A stretch of 40,068 bases of DNA from CAVQCA01 sp963763115 (lineage in GTDB: Bacteria; Pseudomonadota; Gammaproteobacteria; UBA9214), in assembly GCA_963763115.1 (NCBI GenBank), contig CAVXNM010000090.1, positions 1-40,068 on the forward strand. The letters run 5' to 3'. Of this stretch, positions 34,119 to 40,068 are shown in pieces (within the stretch, counting starts at the first letter, position 1; every line of letters begins with the position of its first letter). The translations under genes were made by a program, and so were the position numbers. A model generated the notes under the pieces. The model saw only the letters and a list, made by a program, of their open reading frames with translations, had not been told where the DNA came from and ran no database searches.

Positions 34119-34141
34119 CCCCGCTTCGGCGGGGATTTTTA
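34119..34141 (+). terminator. rho-independent terminator of the PEP-CTERM gene
   Basis: CCCCGC (34119-34124), TTCG loop, GCGGGG (34129-34134), then ATTTTTA. It lies 23 bases after the stop. Confidence 0.85.
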
Positions 34142-34189
34142 TGGGTTGCAGGAAAGTAAGTTACATCCCCGAATGTCTGAGAGCCGTGT

Positions 34190-34345
34190 CGACAAAGCCT
34201 GTTTGTTCGTGCTACGAAACGGCAACTTTCAGTACAAACAAGACATCCTCTGGATCACAGATTATGTCTTAAATGCGGCAATTCCGGATGTACACATATT
34301 CCCATGGTACTTCGCCTGTTGGCAAATAGTTGCCGTTCGCAACGT
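34190..34345. repeat. degraded dispersed repeats
   Basis: GAAACGGCAACTTTCAGTAC, CAAACAAGACATCCTCTGGA, TTATGTCTTAAATGCGGCAA and AATAGTTGCCGTTCGCAACG are parts of two or three units, partly rearranged. The open frames over them have no start signal. Confidence 0.5.
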
Positions 34346-34424
34346 CACGCTCAACGGCGCGGCTTGCCAGCGTACGCTGGAGCATCTTGTTCTGCCTATT
34401 CTACTACTCAAGCTATCTCCACTA

Positions 34425-35549
34425 TCAGAGGATTCTTCTGGCAAACGGCAGTAGACGGACGAGGTGCGCGCAACCGAAGCACGCGGCTAGCGCCACCGGT
34501 GCGAGCAGCGCAAACTTGGCGAGGGGGTGCAGGGCAATGCCTCGGGTCCACAGCGTTAGGATAACGACTACCAGCGGATGAATGATATAAACTGTGTATG
34601 AGTCAGCGGCGGCAGCCCGCAACCAACTACCCTGATGGTTGAAGCGTTTGCTGAACCAGTTGGTGAGCAAGAGGATGATGCCTACGGCATACGTTTGATC
34701 CCACATTGCATATACGAAGGACTCCCAGTGAAAGCCGCCATTAATGGAGAACAGGTCTTCAGGCTGACTTGCGACAAGGGACGTCCACGCTCCCACGGTC
34801 ACAAGCGGCACCACCCAGCACCAAGAGCGAACGAGACGGGGTGACAAGTCGCCCCGCCAGCCCCACTCCCTGGCGAGGATCCCGATGACGAAGAACCCAA
34901 GGTACTGGGGTGCATATGCGGGCATCAGGTTCAGACCCGGATTCCAGTAGCCAATCGGGTATCGGATTCGAACGAGAAATGAGATCACCCCGAGTGATAG
35001 AGCGAGCGTGATCGTCGCTATGAAACTCGGCCCTGCCACGGGTCCCACGTGGACTTCCATCGGGTGAATACATCGTACCAATACGAAGGCCAGCGTGAGA
35101 AGCAAGAGATACTGCACGAACCACATCGGGCCAACGCCCAACATGTCGCCATAGGACTGGAAAAGAAGATCCACGTATGAACCCTCGAACCTTTTAGCGT
35201 GCACTCTGACAATCGCCACGATCACCGGGTGGATGACCAACGTATAGAAAAGCAGTGGGATGAAAAGGCGAAGGAATCGATCACCGAGGAAGCGACCGAG
35301 TCCCTTGCGCGCAAGAGAGCCCGGCGTAAAATAGGCGGCGATCAGAAAGAAGAAGCCCATGAAGAAGGCTTGGTTGGTCGCCACGAAGGTCAGTAGCACC
35401 AGCGTTGCGAGACCGCTCGTCTGTGGATCCTCGTAGTACCAATCGGATGGGGGCACGTAGGTGGTGGCAAGGTGGTGCAAGACCACGAGACAGGTGAGGA
35501 GTACCCGTAGGTTGTCGATGTAGTAGACGCTCGACGCCTTATCGGACAT
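34425..35549 (-). CDS. membrane acyltransferase (acyltransferase 3 / OpgC-like)
   Basis: 374 residues. It starts MSDKASSVYYIDNLRVLLTC LV, where the first span carries the R and H of this family (YIDNLRVLLTCLVVLHHLA). FFLIAAYFTPGSLARKGLGR and FLGDRFLRLFIPLLFYTLVI are family-typical, and ten or so membrane spans follow. A C-terminal SYTVYIIHPLVVVILTLW is the usual second signature. Such enzymes transfer acyl groups (acetyl, succinyl) to surface glycans, lipids or glucans. The acceptor is unknown. It stands alone, and its 3' end lies against repeat debris. Intact. Confidence 0.9.
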   Translation of the reverse strand: MSDKASSVYYIDNLRVLLTCLVVLHHLATTYVPPSDWYYEDPQTSGLATLVLLTFVATNQAFFMGFFFLIAAYFTPGSLARKGLGRFLGDRFLRLFIPLLFYTLVIHPVIVAIVRVHAKRFEGSYVDLLFQSYGDMLGVGPMWFVQYLLLLTLAFVLVRCIHPMEVHVGPVAGPSFIATITLALSLGVISFLVRIRYPIGYWNPGLNLMPAYAPQYLGFFVIGILAREWGWRGDLSPRLVRSWCWVVPLVTVGAWTSLVASQPEDLFSINGGFHWESFVYAMWDQTYAVGIILLLTNWFSKRFNHQGSWLRAAAADSYTVYIIHPLVVVILTLWTRGIALHPLAKFALLAPVALAACFGCAHLVRLLPFARRIL

Positions 35550-35640
35550 GCATTTTCTACACTCTAGGAGTCAGTCGGACTTTCCGTTAGTAACCCGGTA
35601 GAATAACGGTACCCCGAGAGGCCACCCCAAGGGAAGCAAG

Positions 35641-36380
35641 ATGGCGGTTGAGTTTATCCCGATCGATCGAGACACTCCGTATATTTTACCGCCGTGCGTG
35701 CAGGATTATCTACCGGAGGACCATCTGGCGCGTTTTGTGGTGGACATCGTGGAGCAACTGGATGTGAGTCAGCTATCCGCGGTGTATTCAGGTCGAGGCT
35801 CCAAGCCATTCCATCCCGCGCTGTTGGTGGTGTTGTTGTTTTACGGCTATGCCACAGGGGTGTTTTCCAGTCGCGAGCTGGAGAAAGCCAGCTATGACTC
35901 CATCGCCTTCCGGTATATCTGCGCCAACACGAACCCCGACCATGACACGATTGCCAGTTTCAGAAAGCGATTTTTGAAGGAGCTGGGGGCCTTGTTTGTC
36001 GAGATTCTGGTGGTGGGCGAAGCGATGGGGCTGGTGAAGCTCGGCACCATCAGCCTGGAGGCACCAAGATCAAGGCCAACGCCAGCAAGCACAAGGCCCT
36101 GAGTTGGGAATACGCGAACCGGTTAGAGGCGCAGCTCACGCAGGAAGTCGAGGAACTGCTGCGTCTTGCCGAAGCGGCCGATCAGAGTTCGCGGCCGGAG
36201 GAGATGGATATTCCTGAAGAGCTCAAACGCCGCGAAGAGCGACTGGCGGCGATTGCGCGCGCCAAAGAGGAAATCCAGGCCCGTGCGCAGGAACGTTTCG
36301 AACGGGAACAGGCGGAGTTCGAAGATAAGCAGGCAACACGTGAGGCGCGCGAACAAGCGACCGGCAAAAAGCCGCCGGGC
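35641..36380 (+). pseudogene. IS1182-family transposase, frameshifted and 3'-truncated
   Basis: MAVEFIPIDRDTPYILPPCV, YLPEDHLARFVVDIVEQLDV, FHPALLVVLLFYGYATGVFS and NTNPDHDTIASFRKRFLKEL are the typical IS1182 N-terminal half. A one-base loss near 36060 (after GTISL) shifts the frame; the other frame continues TKIKANASKHKALSWEYANR, RREERLAAIARAKEEIQARA and QATGKKPPGK. It then gives way to IS66 sequence. The catalytic Asp/Glu of the second half are missing. Confidence 0.85.
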
Positions 36381-36603
36381 AAGGAGCAGGGCAAGATGCA
36401 CCAGGCCTACTTCTCTGGCCAATCTACGGCGAGGATGACGAGGTGGTGTTCCACTTCGCCGCCTCGCGGGCACACGAGCATGTGCAGCGCTTCCTCGGTG
36501 AGGGATTCACTGGCACCCTGCTCAGCGACGGCTACGAGGCCTACGCGCGCTATGCGCACAAGCATGCCGCAGTGACTCACGCCGGTTGCTGGGCGCATTA
36601 TCC
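36381..36603 (+). pseudogene. tnpC: IS66-family transposase (TnpC) fragment
   Basis: KMHQAYFWPIYG-type sequence (with a one-base shift near 36408), then EDDEVVFHFAASRAHEHVQR, FLGEGFTGTLLSDGYEAYAR and HAGCWAHYPD. DGYEAY carries a catalytic Asp and GCWAH is the IS66 signature. The fragment is fused to IS1182 on the left and ends abruptly at a dispersed-repeat fragment on the right, just before the RIT element. Confidence 0.8.
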
Positions 36604-36609
36604 CGACAT

Positions 36610-36668
36610 GCATTTTATCCGGAGCACATTCTGTCGAATGCAGCAAGGAGTTGCCGAACGGCGACTTG
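36610..36668 (-). repeat. dispersed repeat fragment between IS66 and the RIT element
   Basis: Minus strand: CAAGTCGCCGTTCGGCAACT, CCTTGCTGCATTCGACAGAA, TGTGCTCCGGATAAAATGCA. The TGCTGCATT core and the GCCGTTCGGCAAC edge are kept. Confidence 0.5.
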
Positions 36669-36671
36669 ATA

Positions 36672-36682
36672 GTCAGGATAAA
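36672..36682 (+). repeat. RIT left terminal inverted repeat
   Basis: GTCAGGATAAA, exact reverse complement of 39992-40002. It lies 10 bases beyond the stop of the third recombinase gene. Confidence 0.8.
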
Positions 36683-36691
36683 ACCGGTGAT

Positions 36692-37708
36692 CTACAGGGA
36701 ATCGAGGAAGGCGAGCAGGTCAGGCTTGGGTTTCCAGGAATCGGTACGTACGGGCGAGATCCCGGCGTGCTGCCAGAAGACTTCCAGCGCATCGCGTTTC
36801 GCCTTTAGATTTGTTGTGAGGTATCGACTTGTCGTCGCGATACTGGCATGCCCGAGATAGTCGCGGATCACCGTAATATCGCTGCCCGCTTGGAGCAGCG
36901 CGACCGCGCAACTGTGACGCAGCACATGGGGAGTGACGCGTCGCCGGCGTAATGCCGGTGCCTGAAGGGCGGCCTGAGTGACGTATTTGCTCAAGAGGTA
37001 TGCGACGCCGTCGCGGGTGAGCGACTGGCCATGCCGGTTACAGAAAAGTGGATCGTTGGGCTGGCCTGCTCGCACGCCGGGCAGCCGTTGTAGCGCATTC
37101 GCCGTGTCTTTCCACAAGGGACAAAGCCGTTCTTTGTCGCCTTTACCGTGCAGGCGCACCTGTCTCGGGGCGGCCAGTCTCACGTCGCACAGACGCACGG
37201 CGAGTGCCTCGCTGACGCGTGCGCCCGTGTTGTAGAGAAAGAGCAACAGGGCATGGTCGCGAAGGCCGGCAGGGGTTCGACGGTCTGGCTGCTGGAGGAT
37301 CAATCGAACCTCTTCGGGCTCAAGGTAGTGCGCTATCGATGAATGAGCCTTCTTCGAAGGCAGTGCAAGGACGCGCTGGTATTGATCAGCGCGAGACAGA
37401 TCATGGCGTACCAGGTGTTTGAAGAAGCTGCGGATTGCTGCGAGCCGATTGTTGCGGCTGGCCACCGTGTTGGCACGCTTGACCTCGAGATGCGCAAGAA
37501 AGGCCGTGATCGCCTCCACCTGAAGATCGTCGAGCCGCAGATCCGCCACGGTGCACCCCTTAGCGTCCGCCAGGAAGCCAAAGAGCAGTCGCAGCGCGTC
37601 ACGATAGGCATGTATCGTGTGGGGACTCGCTCCGCAGAGACGCTCGAGATGATCACGGAAGAACGACTCGACGAGCGACAGTAGCTCGGGGGCTTTCTGA
37701 CGGCTCAT
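36692..37708 (-). CDS. RIT tyrosine recombinase C (third gene)
   Basis: 338 residues. A SAM-like N-terminal domain (about 10-110) is followed by a catalytic domain with all expected residues: R164 in YNTGARVSEALAV, Lys in LHGKGDKERLCPLW, HxLR in VTPHVLRHSCAVALLQ, His in IRDYLGHASIATTSRY and the catalytic Tyr in the same segment. It is XerC/D-like in pattern. Its start overlaps the stop of the second recombinase gene by ATGA, which suggests translational coupling. Of the three it is the only one with the full catalytic set. Confidence 0.92.
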   Translation of the reverse strand: MSRQKAPELLSLVESFFRDHLERLCGASPHTIHAYRDALRLLFGFLADAKGCTVADLRLDDLQVEAITAFLAHLEVKRANTVASRNNRLAAIRSFFKHLVRHDLSRADQYQRVLALPSKKAHSSIAHYLEPEEVRLILQQPDRRTPAGLRDHALLLFLYNTGARVSEALAVRLCDVRLAAPRQVRLHGKGDKERLCPLWKDTANALQRLPGVRAGQPNDPLFCNRHGQSLTRDGVAYLLSKYVTQAALQAPALRRRRVTPHVLRHSCAVALLQAGSDITVIRDYLGHASIATTSRYLTTNLKAKRDALEVFWQHAGISPVRTDSWKPKPDLLAFLDSL

Positions 37709-38673
37709 GGTGTAGACCGTGGACGGGTAAGCCGATCGGCGAAGCGATCACTGGCCAGTTGCAGTAGCTCTGGAGTGGCGTGCAGATACACTTCGGTGCC
37801 GAGCACGTTGACGTGGCCCATGTAGGCTGACAGCCAGGGCAGCCGCGCATGGATATCGACGCCTGCGTGGTACCACTCAGTCAGGCGGTGCACGGCATAG
37901 GCGTGCCGGAAATCGTAGGGACGCGGCCCCAAGCGGCCCGCCGCAGGCTTCAGTCCGCGCTGACGCAGGAGGCGCCTCACGGCCTGAGATGCCGATCTAA
38001 GGGTCAGCGCGCTACCGCTCTTGCGCACGAAGAGGGCATCGACCGCGGCACCGGCGGTGCGCACGCGCTCGCCAAGGTAGGCGTTGAGCTCGCGCGCGAG
38101 ATCCTCGCCGAAGGGTACGAGCCGGGTTCGGCCCTTGCTCTCGCGGATGTGAAACGTGCATCGCCTGAGATCTACATCCGACAGACGCAAGCGTACCGCT
38201 TCGCCAAAGCGCAGGCCGGTGCAGTAGAGGACGAGGAGCAACGCGCGCAGCATCGGACCTGGGATGTTGCGCCCACGGTGGCGGTTCGCGGCGTCGAGCA
38301 GGTCGCGTATCTCCTCGCGAGAGAAGATGTAGGGCAGGAAGACGGACTCGGTCTGCGGCGCCCAGCCATGCTCCGGCACATAGCCGTGGGGATCGTGCCG
38401 ACGGCGATAGAGGCAGAGCTGGCGCAATGCACCCAGTTCATTGGCCGCAGTGACGGCTTTGCGTCCCTCGATGCGTGTCAGAAACGCCTCCAGCGTCGTG
38501 GCCAGTATGATCTTCGACCGCCCTGTTGCGCCTCGACCGGCATGCGCATAGGCAAAGCGCTCGAAGCTTCGCAACGTCGCCTCACCCCGTCGGTAGCGGT
38601 ACCCCAATGCTCGCTTGAACGCAAGAAAGTCCTCGATGTCGCGGGCGAGATTGTCGAGTGTGATCGTCGTCAT
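37705..38673 (-). CDS. RIT tyrosine recombinase B (second gene)
   Basis: 322 residues. The N-terminal part begins MTTITLDNLARDIEDFLAFK. The catalytic domain has R155 in LYCTGLRFGEAVRLRL, Lys in IRESKGRTRLVPF, the Arg in RPYDFRHAYAVHRL and the His and Tyr in LSAYMGHVNVLGTEVYLH. In the HxLR box the His is replaced: the sequence is YDFRH instead of HDLRH. The start overlaps the stop of gene A by 4 bases. It belongs with A and C; the function is joint recombination of the RIT ends. Confidence 0.92.
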   Translation of the reverse strand: MTTITLDNLARDIEDFLAFKRALGYRYRRGEATLRSFERFAYAHAGRGATGRSKIILATTLEAFLTRIEGRKAVTAANELGALRQLCLYRRRHDPHGYVPEHGWAPQTESVFLPYIFSREEIRDLLDAANRHRGRNIPGPMLRALLLVLYCTGLRFGEAVRLRLSDVDLRRCTFHIRESKGRTRLVPFGEDLARELNAYLGERVRTAGAAVDALFVRKSGSALTLRSASQAVRRLLRQRGLKPAAGRLGPRPYDFRHAYAVHRLTEWYHAGVDIHARLPWLSAYMGHVNVLGTEVYLHATPELLQLASDRFADRLTRPRSTP

Positions 38674-39896
38674 GACGGGACTGGCAGGGCAAGGTCGCGT
38701 AAGCGCTCGGTTGCCACGTGAAGGTACGCCGACGTGGAGTCCGGATCACGATGGCCGAGGATGTCGCCGATGACTTTGGGTTGTGCGCCGAGTTCCATCT
38801 GGCGGCACGCGTGGGTGTGGCGCAGCACGTGGGTACCCAAGTACGGTGCCGTGACGCCGGCTCGATGCGCGTGGGTGTGCAGGATATGGCGAATGCTAAC
38901 CGCACAGGCCAACGGCTTGTAGGGCGCCCTCATCGTCACGAACACGTGGCGTGTCCGCGTGTGCCTGGGCCGCCCATGGCGCAGGTAGCTCGCGAGCGCT
39001 CGCGCCACCGCGGGTAGTAGCGGCAGGACGAACGCGACGTGGGTCTTCGGCCGCACCACGTGCAGTGTCGCGGCATGCCAATCGATGTCCTCGAGTGTCA
39101 GGCGAATGACTTCCCCCGCGCCCAACCCGTAGGTGCTCATCATCAGCAGCAAGGCATAGTCGCGCTGACCGCAGGCGCTTCGCTGATCCACGGCACGCAG
39201 GATACGCTGTACGTCACCCCAAGGTAGTGCTCGATGCGGCCGCTCATTGCTGCGTACGATCGGGGCGAGAATCGAGGAAGCAAGGTCTACCGTTATACGC
39301 CCGCTCACGCGCAAGAAACGCATAAATCCCCGCAAGCTGGAGCAGATATCAGCGACGGTGGTACGCGCGTAGCGCTTACCGCAGAGGCTCACAAACGCAT
39401 CGATGTCCTGGAGTCGAATCTGTTGCGGCCTGCGGCCCTGCTCGCGCAGGAACGCAAGGAAGTGGGCGACGTGCGCGATCTTCTTGCGAACCGTGCTGGC
39501 AGGATTACCGCGGTGCAGACGCAGATGTTCTGCAAACTCCCGAATCAAAGGGGAGCGTGAACGCTGCGCATCCTGCACGAGCCTCCACGGTGGCAGCGAC
39601 TCGCCCAGTGTCTGACGTGCGAGCGCCCAGGTCCCGATAGCGCTGCGAGCGCTGGAAAACGCCGTCTTCTCTTCGATGTCGTGCGCGCACGCATACCAGC
39701 GAGCGAACCGCGCGAGGCCGGCGAGCGTGAGCTGCGCCTTCTCATCCAACTGCTTGGCGTGGCAGTAGGCCTTGAAGCGGAGGATCCACCTCCGATACAC
39801 GACGATTGAACTGTGCTTGAGGCAACGGTTATCGCGCCAGACCCGCTCAACGGCATCAAACCTGGAACCGCTCTTTGATCTGCTGCTTCTCCGCAT
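38670..39896 (-). CDS. RIT tyrosine recombinase A (first gene), first catalytic Arg position is Gly
   Basis: 408 residues, the longest of the trio, with an extended N-terminal part (RDNRCLKHSSIVVYRRWILR and on). The catalytic domain shows MSTYGLGAGEVIRLTLEDID, where most tyrosine recombinases have GLRxxE: the first catalytic Arg (position 259) is Gly. Later motifs are present: RPKTHVAFVLPL, HVLRHTHACRQMELGA, IGDILGHRDPDSTSAYLHVA with the Tyr. It is probably the first gene of a three-gene operon. The upstream 95 bases to the inverted repeat must hold its promoter. Whether this enzyme cleaves or serves a structural role cannot be told from the sequence. Confidence 0.9.
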   Translation of the reverse strand: MRRSSRSKSGSRFDAVERVWRDNRCLKHSSIVVYRRWILRFKAYCHAKQLDEKAQLTLAGLARFARWYACAHDIEEKTAFSSARSAIGTWALARQTLGESLPPWRLVQDAQRSRSPLIREFAEHLRLHRGNPASTVRKKIAHVAHFLAFLREQGRRPQQIRLQDIDAFVSLCGKRYARTTVADICSSLRGFMRFLRVSGRITVDLASSILAPIVRSNERPHRALPWGDVQRILRAVDQRSACGQRDYALLLMMSTYGLGAGEVIRLTLEDIDWHAATLHVVRPKTHVAFVLPLLPAVARALASYLRHGRPRHTRTRHVFVTMRAPYKPLACAVSIRHILHTHAHRAGVTAPYLGTHVLRHTHACRQMELGAQPKVIGDILGHRDPDSTSAYLHVATERLRDLALPVPS

Positions 39897-39991
39897 AAGT
39901 CACCACCGAGCGCCTGTCACACTCAGAGTAAAACGCGGCAGCGGCACTTTGGTTTACAAGTCTGACTTACCGGTTGCCAATCCGCTGATCC

Positions 39992-40002
39992 TTTATCCTG
40001 AC
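39992..40002 (-). repeat. RIT right terminal inverted repeat
   Basis: TTTATCCTGAC, exact reverse complement of 36672-36682. It lies 95 bases upstream of the first recombinase start. Confidence 0.8.
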
Positions 40003-40068
40003 AGTTTGCGCAAGAACGTAGCCCTATTGCCGAACATTGACACAATTACTCGACATAATAAGCAACTC

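Larger units (their letters stand above)
36672..40002 (-). mobile_element. RIT element (recombinases in trio)
   Basis: Three tyrosine recombinase genes in the same orientation overlap by 4 bases each (38670-38673 and 37705-37708). They are enclosed by 11-bp perfect inverted repeats: GTCAGGATAAA at 36672-36682 and TTTATCCTGAC at 39992-40002. Total length is about 3.3 kb. This is the defining layout of RIT elements. All three ORFs are intact, so the element may be functional or recently arrived. No obvious target duplication flanks it. The left flank is repeat debris after the IS66 fragment; the right flank (66 bases) is unknown. Confidence 0.9.

Noticed and set aside
34340..34370. AACGGCGCGGCTTGCCAGCG as an attC right arm
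   Set aside because: Only half of the arm matches, and no paired left arm lies at a suitable distance.
37849..38721. 290-codon plus-strand frame in the RIT element
   Set aside because: Antisense to the RitB gene, no motif; a product of high GC content.

Overview
The window looks like an accessory, decaying stretch of a proteobacterial chromosome, most likely a gammaproteobacterium. A DUF4124 protein, a PEP-CTERM surface protein, a five-heme cytochrome with thrombospondin type 3 repeats and many environmental-type IS elements point that way. I saw no ribosomal or tRNA gene that would place it more precisely. Intact genes are few and isolated; mobile elements, fragments of them and a dispersed non-coding repeat fill most of the rest.

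Layout. 1-310: the end of an integron gene cassette (membrane protein) closed by a clear attC site. 454-4320: a lipoprotein, a DUF4124 protein, a truncated copy of a small zinc-ribbon gene, and an orphan 196-residue gene. 4395-11700: three group II introns and an IS110-family IS. The third intron sits inside domain V of the second, a twintron-like arrangement. 11981-16682: a beta-carbonic anhydrase, an IS66 remnant fused to foreign sequence through a (TC)16 microsatellite, an IS4-like transposase with one internal TGA, and small genes. 16884-21359: several small genes (38, 90 and 50 residues) and two frameshifted pseudogenes (di-heme oxidoreductase, rhodanese). 21454-23508: an orphan 684-residue protein. 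23929-25732: a pile-up of IS110, IS21 and IS3 remnants. 26055-34096: the full zinc-ribbon gene, a membrane metal-dependent hydrolase-like protein, the multiheme cytochrome, a deleted IS110/IS1111 copy that keeps its right end, two integrase remnants and a PEP-CTERM protein. 34425-40002: an acyltransferase, an IS1182/IS66 chimera, and a complete RIT element (three overlapping tyrosine recombinase genes between 11-bp inverted repeats).

How it fits together. There is no obvious metabolic operon. The common thread is mobility: integron, group II introns, at least six IS families and a RIT element, with a roughly 115-bp repeat that often ends in a rho-independent-type hairpin and lies between most genes. 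Some copies appear to serve as terminators for neighbouring small genes. The best candidates for something undescribed are the nested introns, the repeat family, the duplicated zinc-ribbon locus with its conserved upstream region, the orphan 684-residue gene, and a cluster of small genes with good ribosome binding sites.
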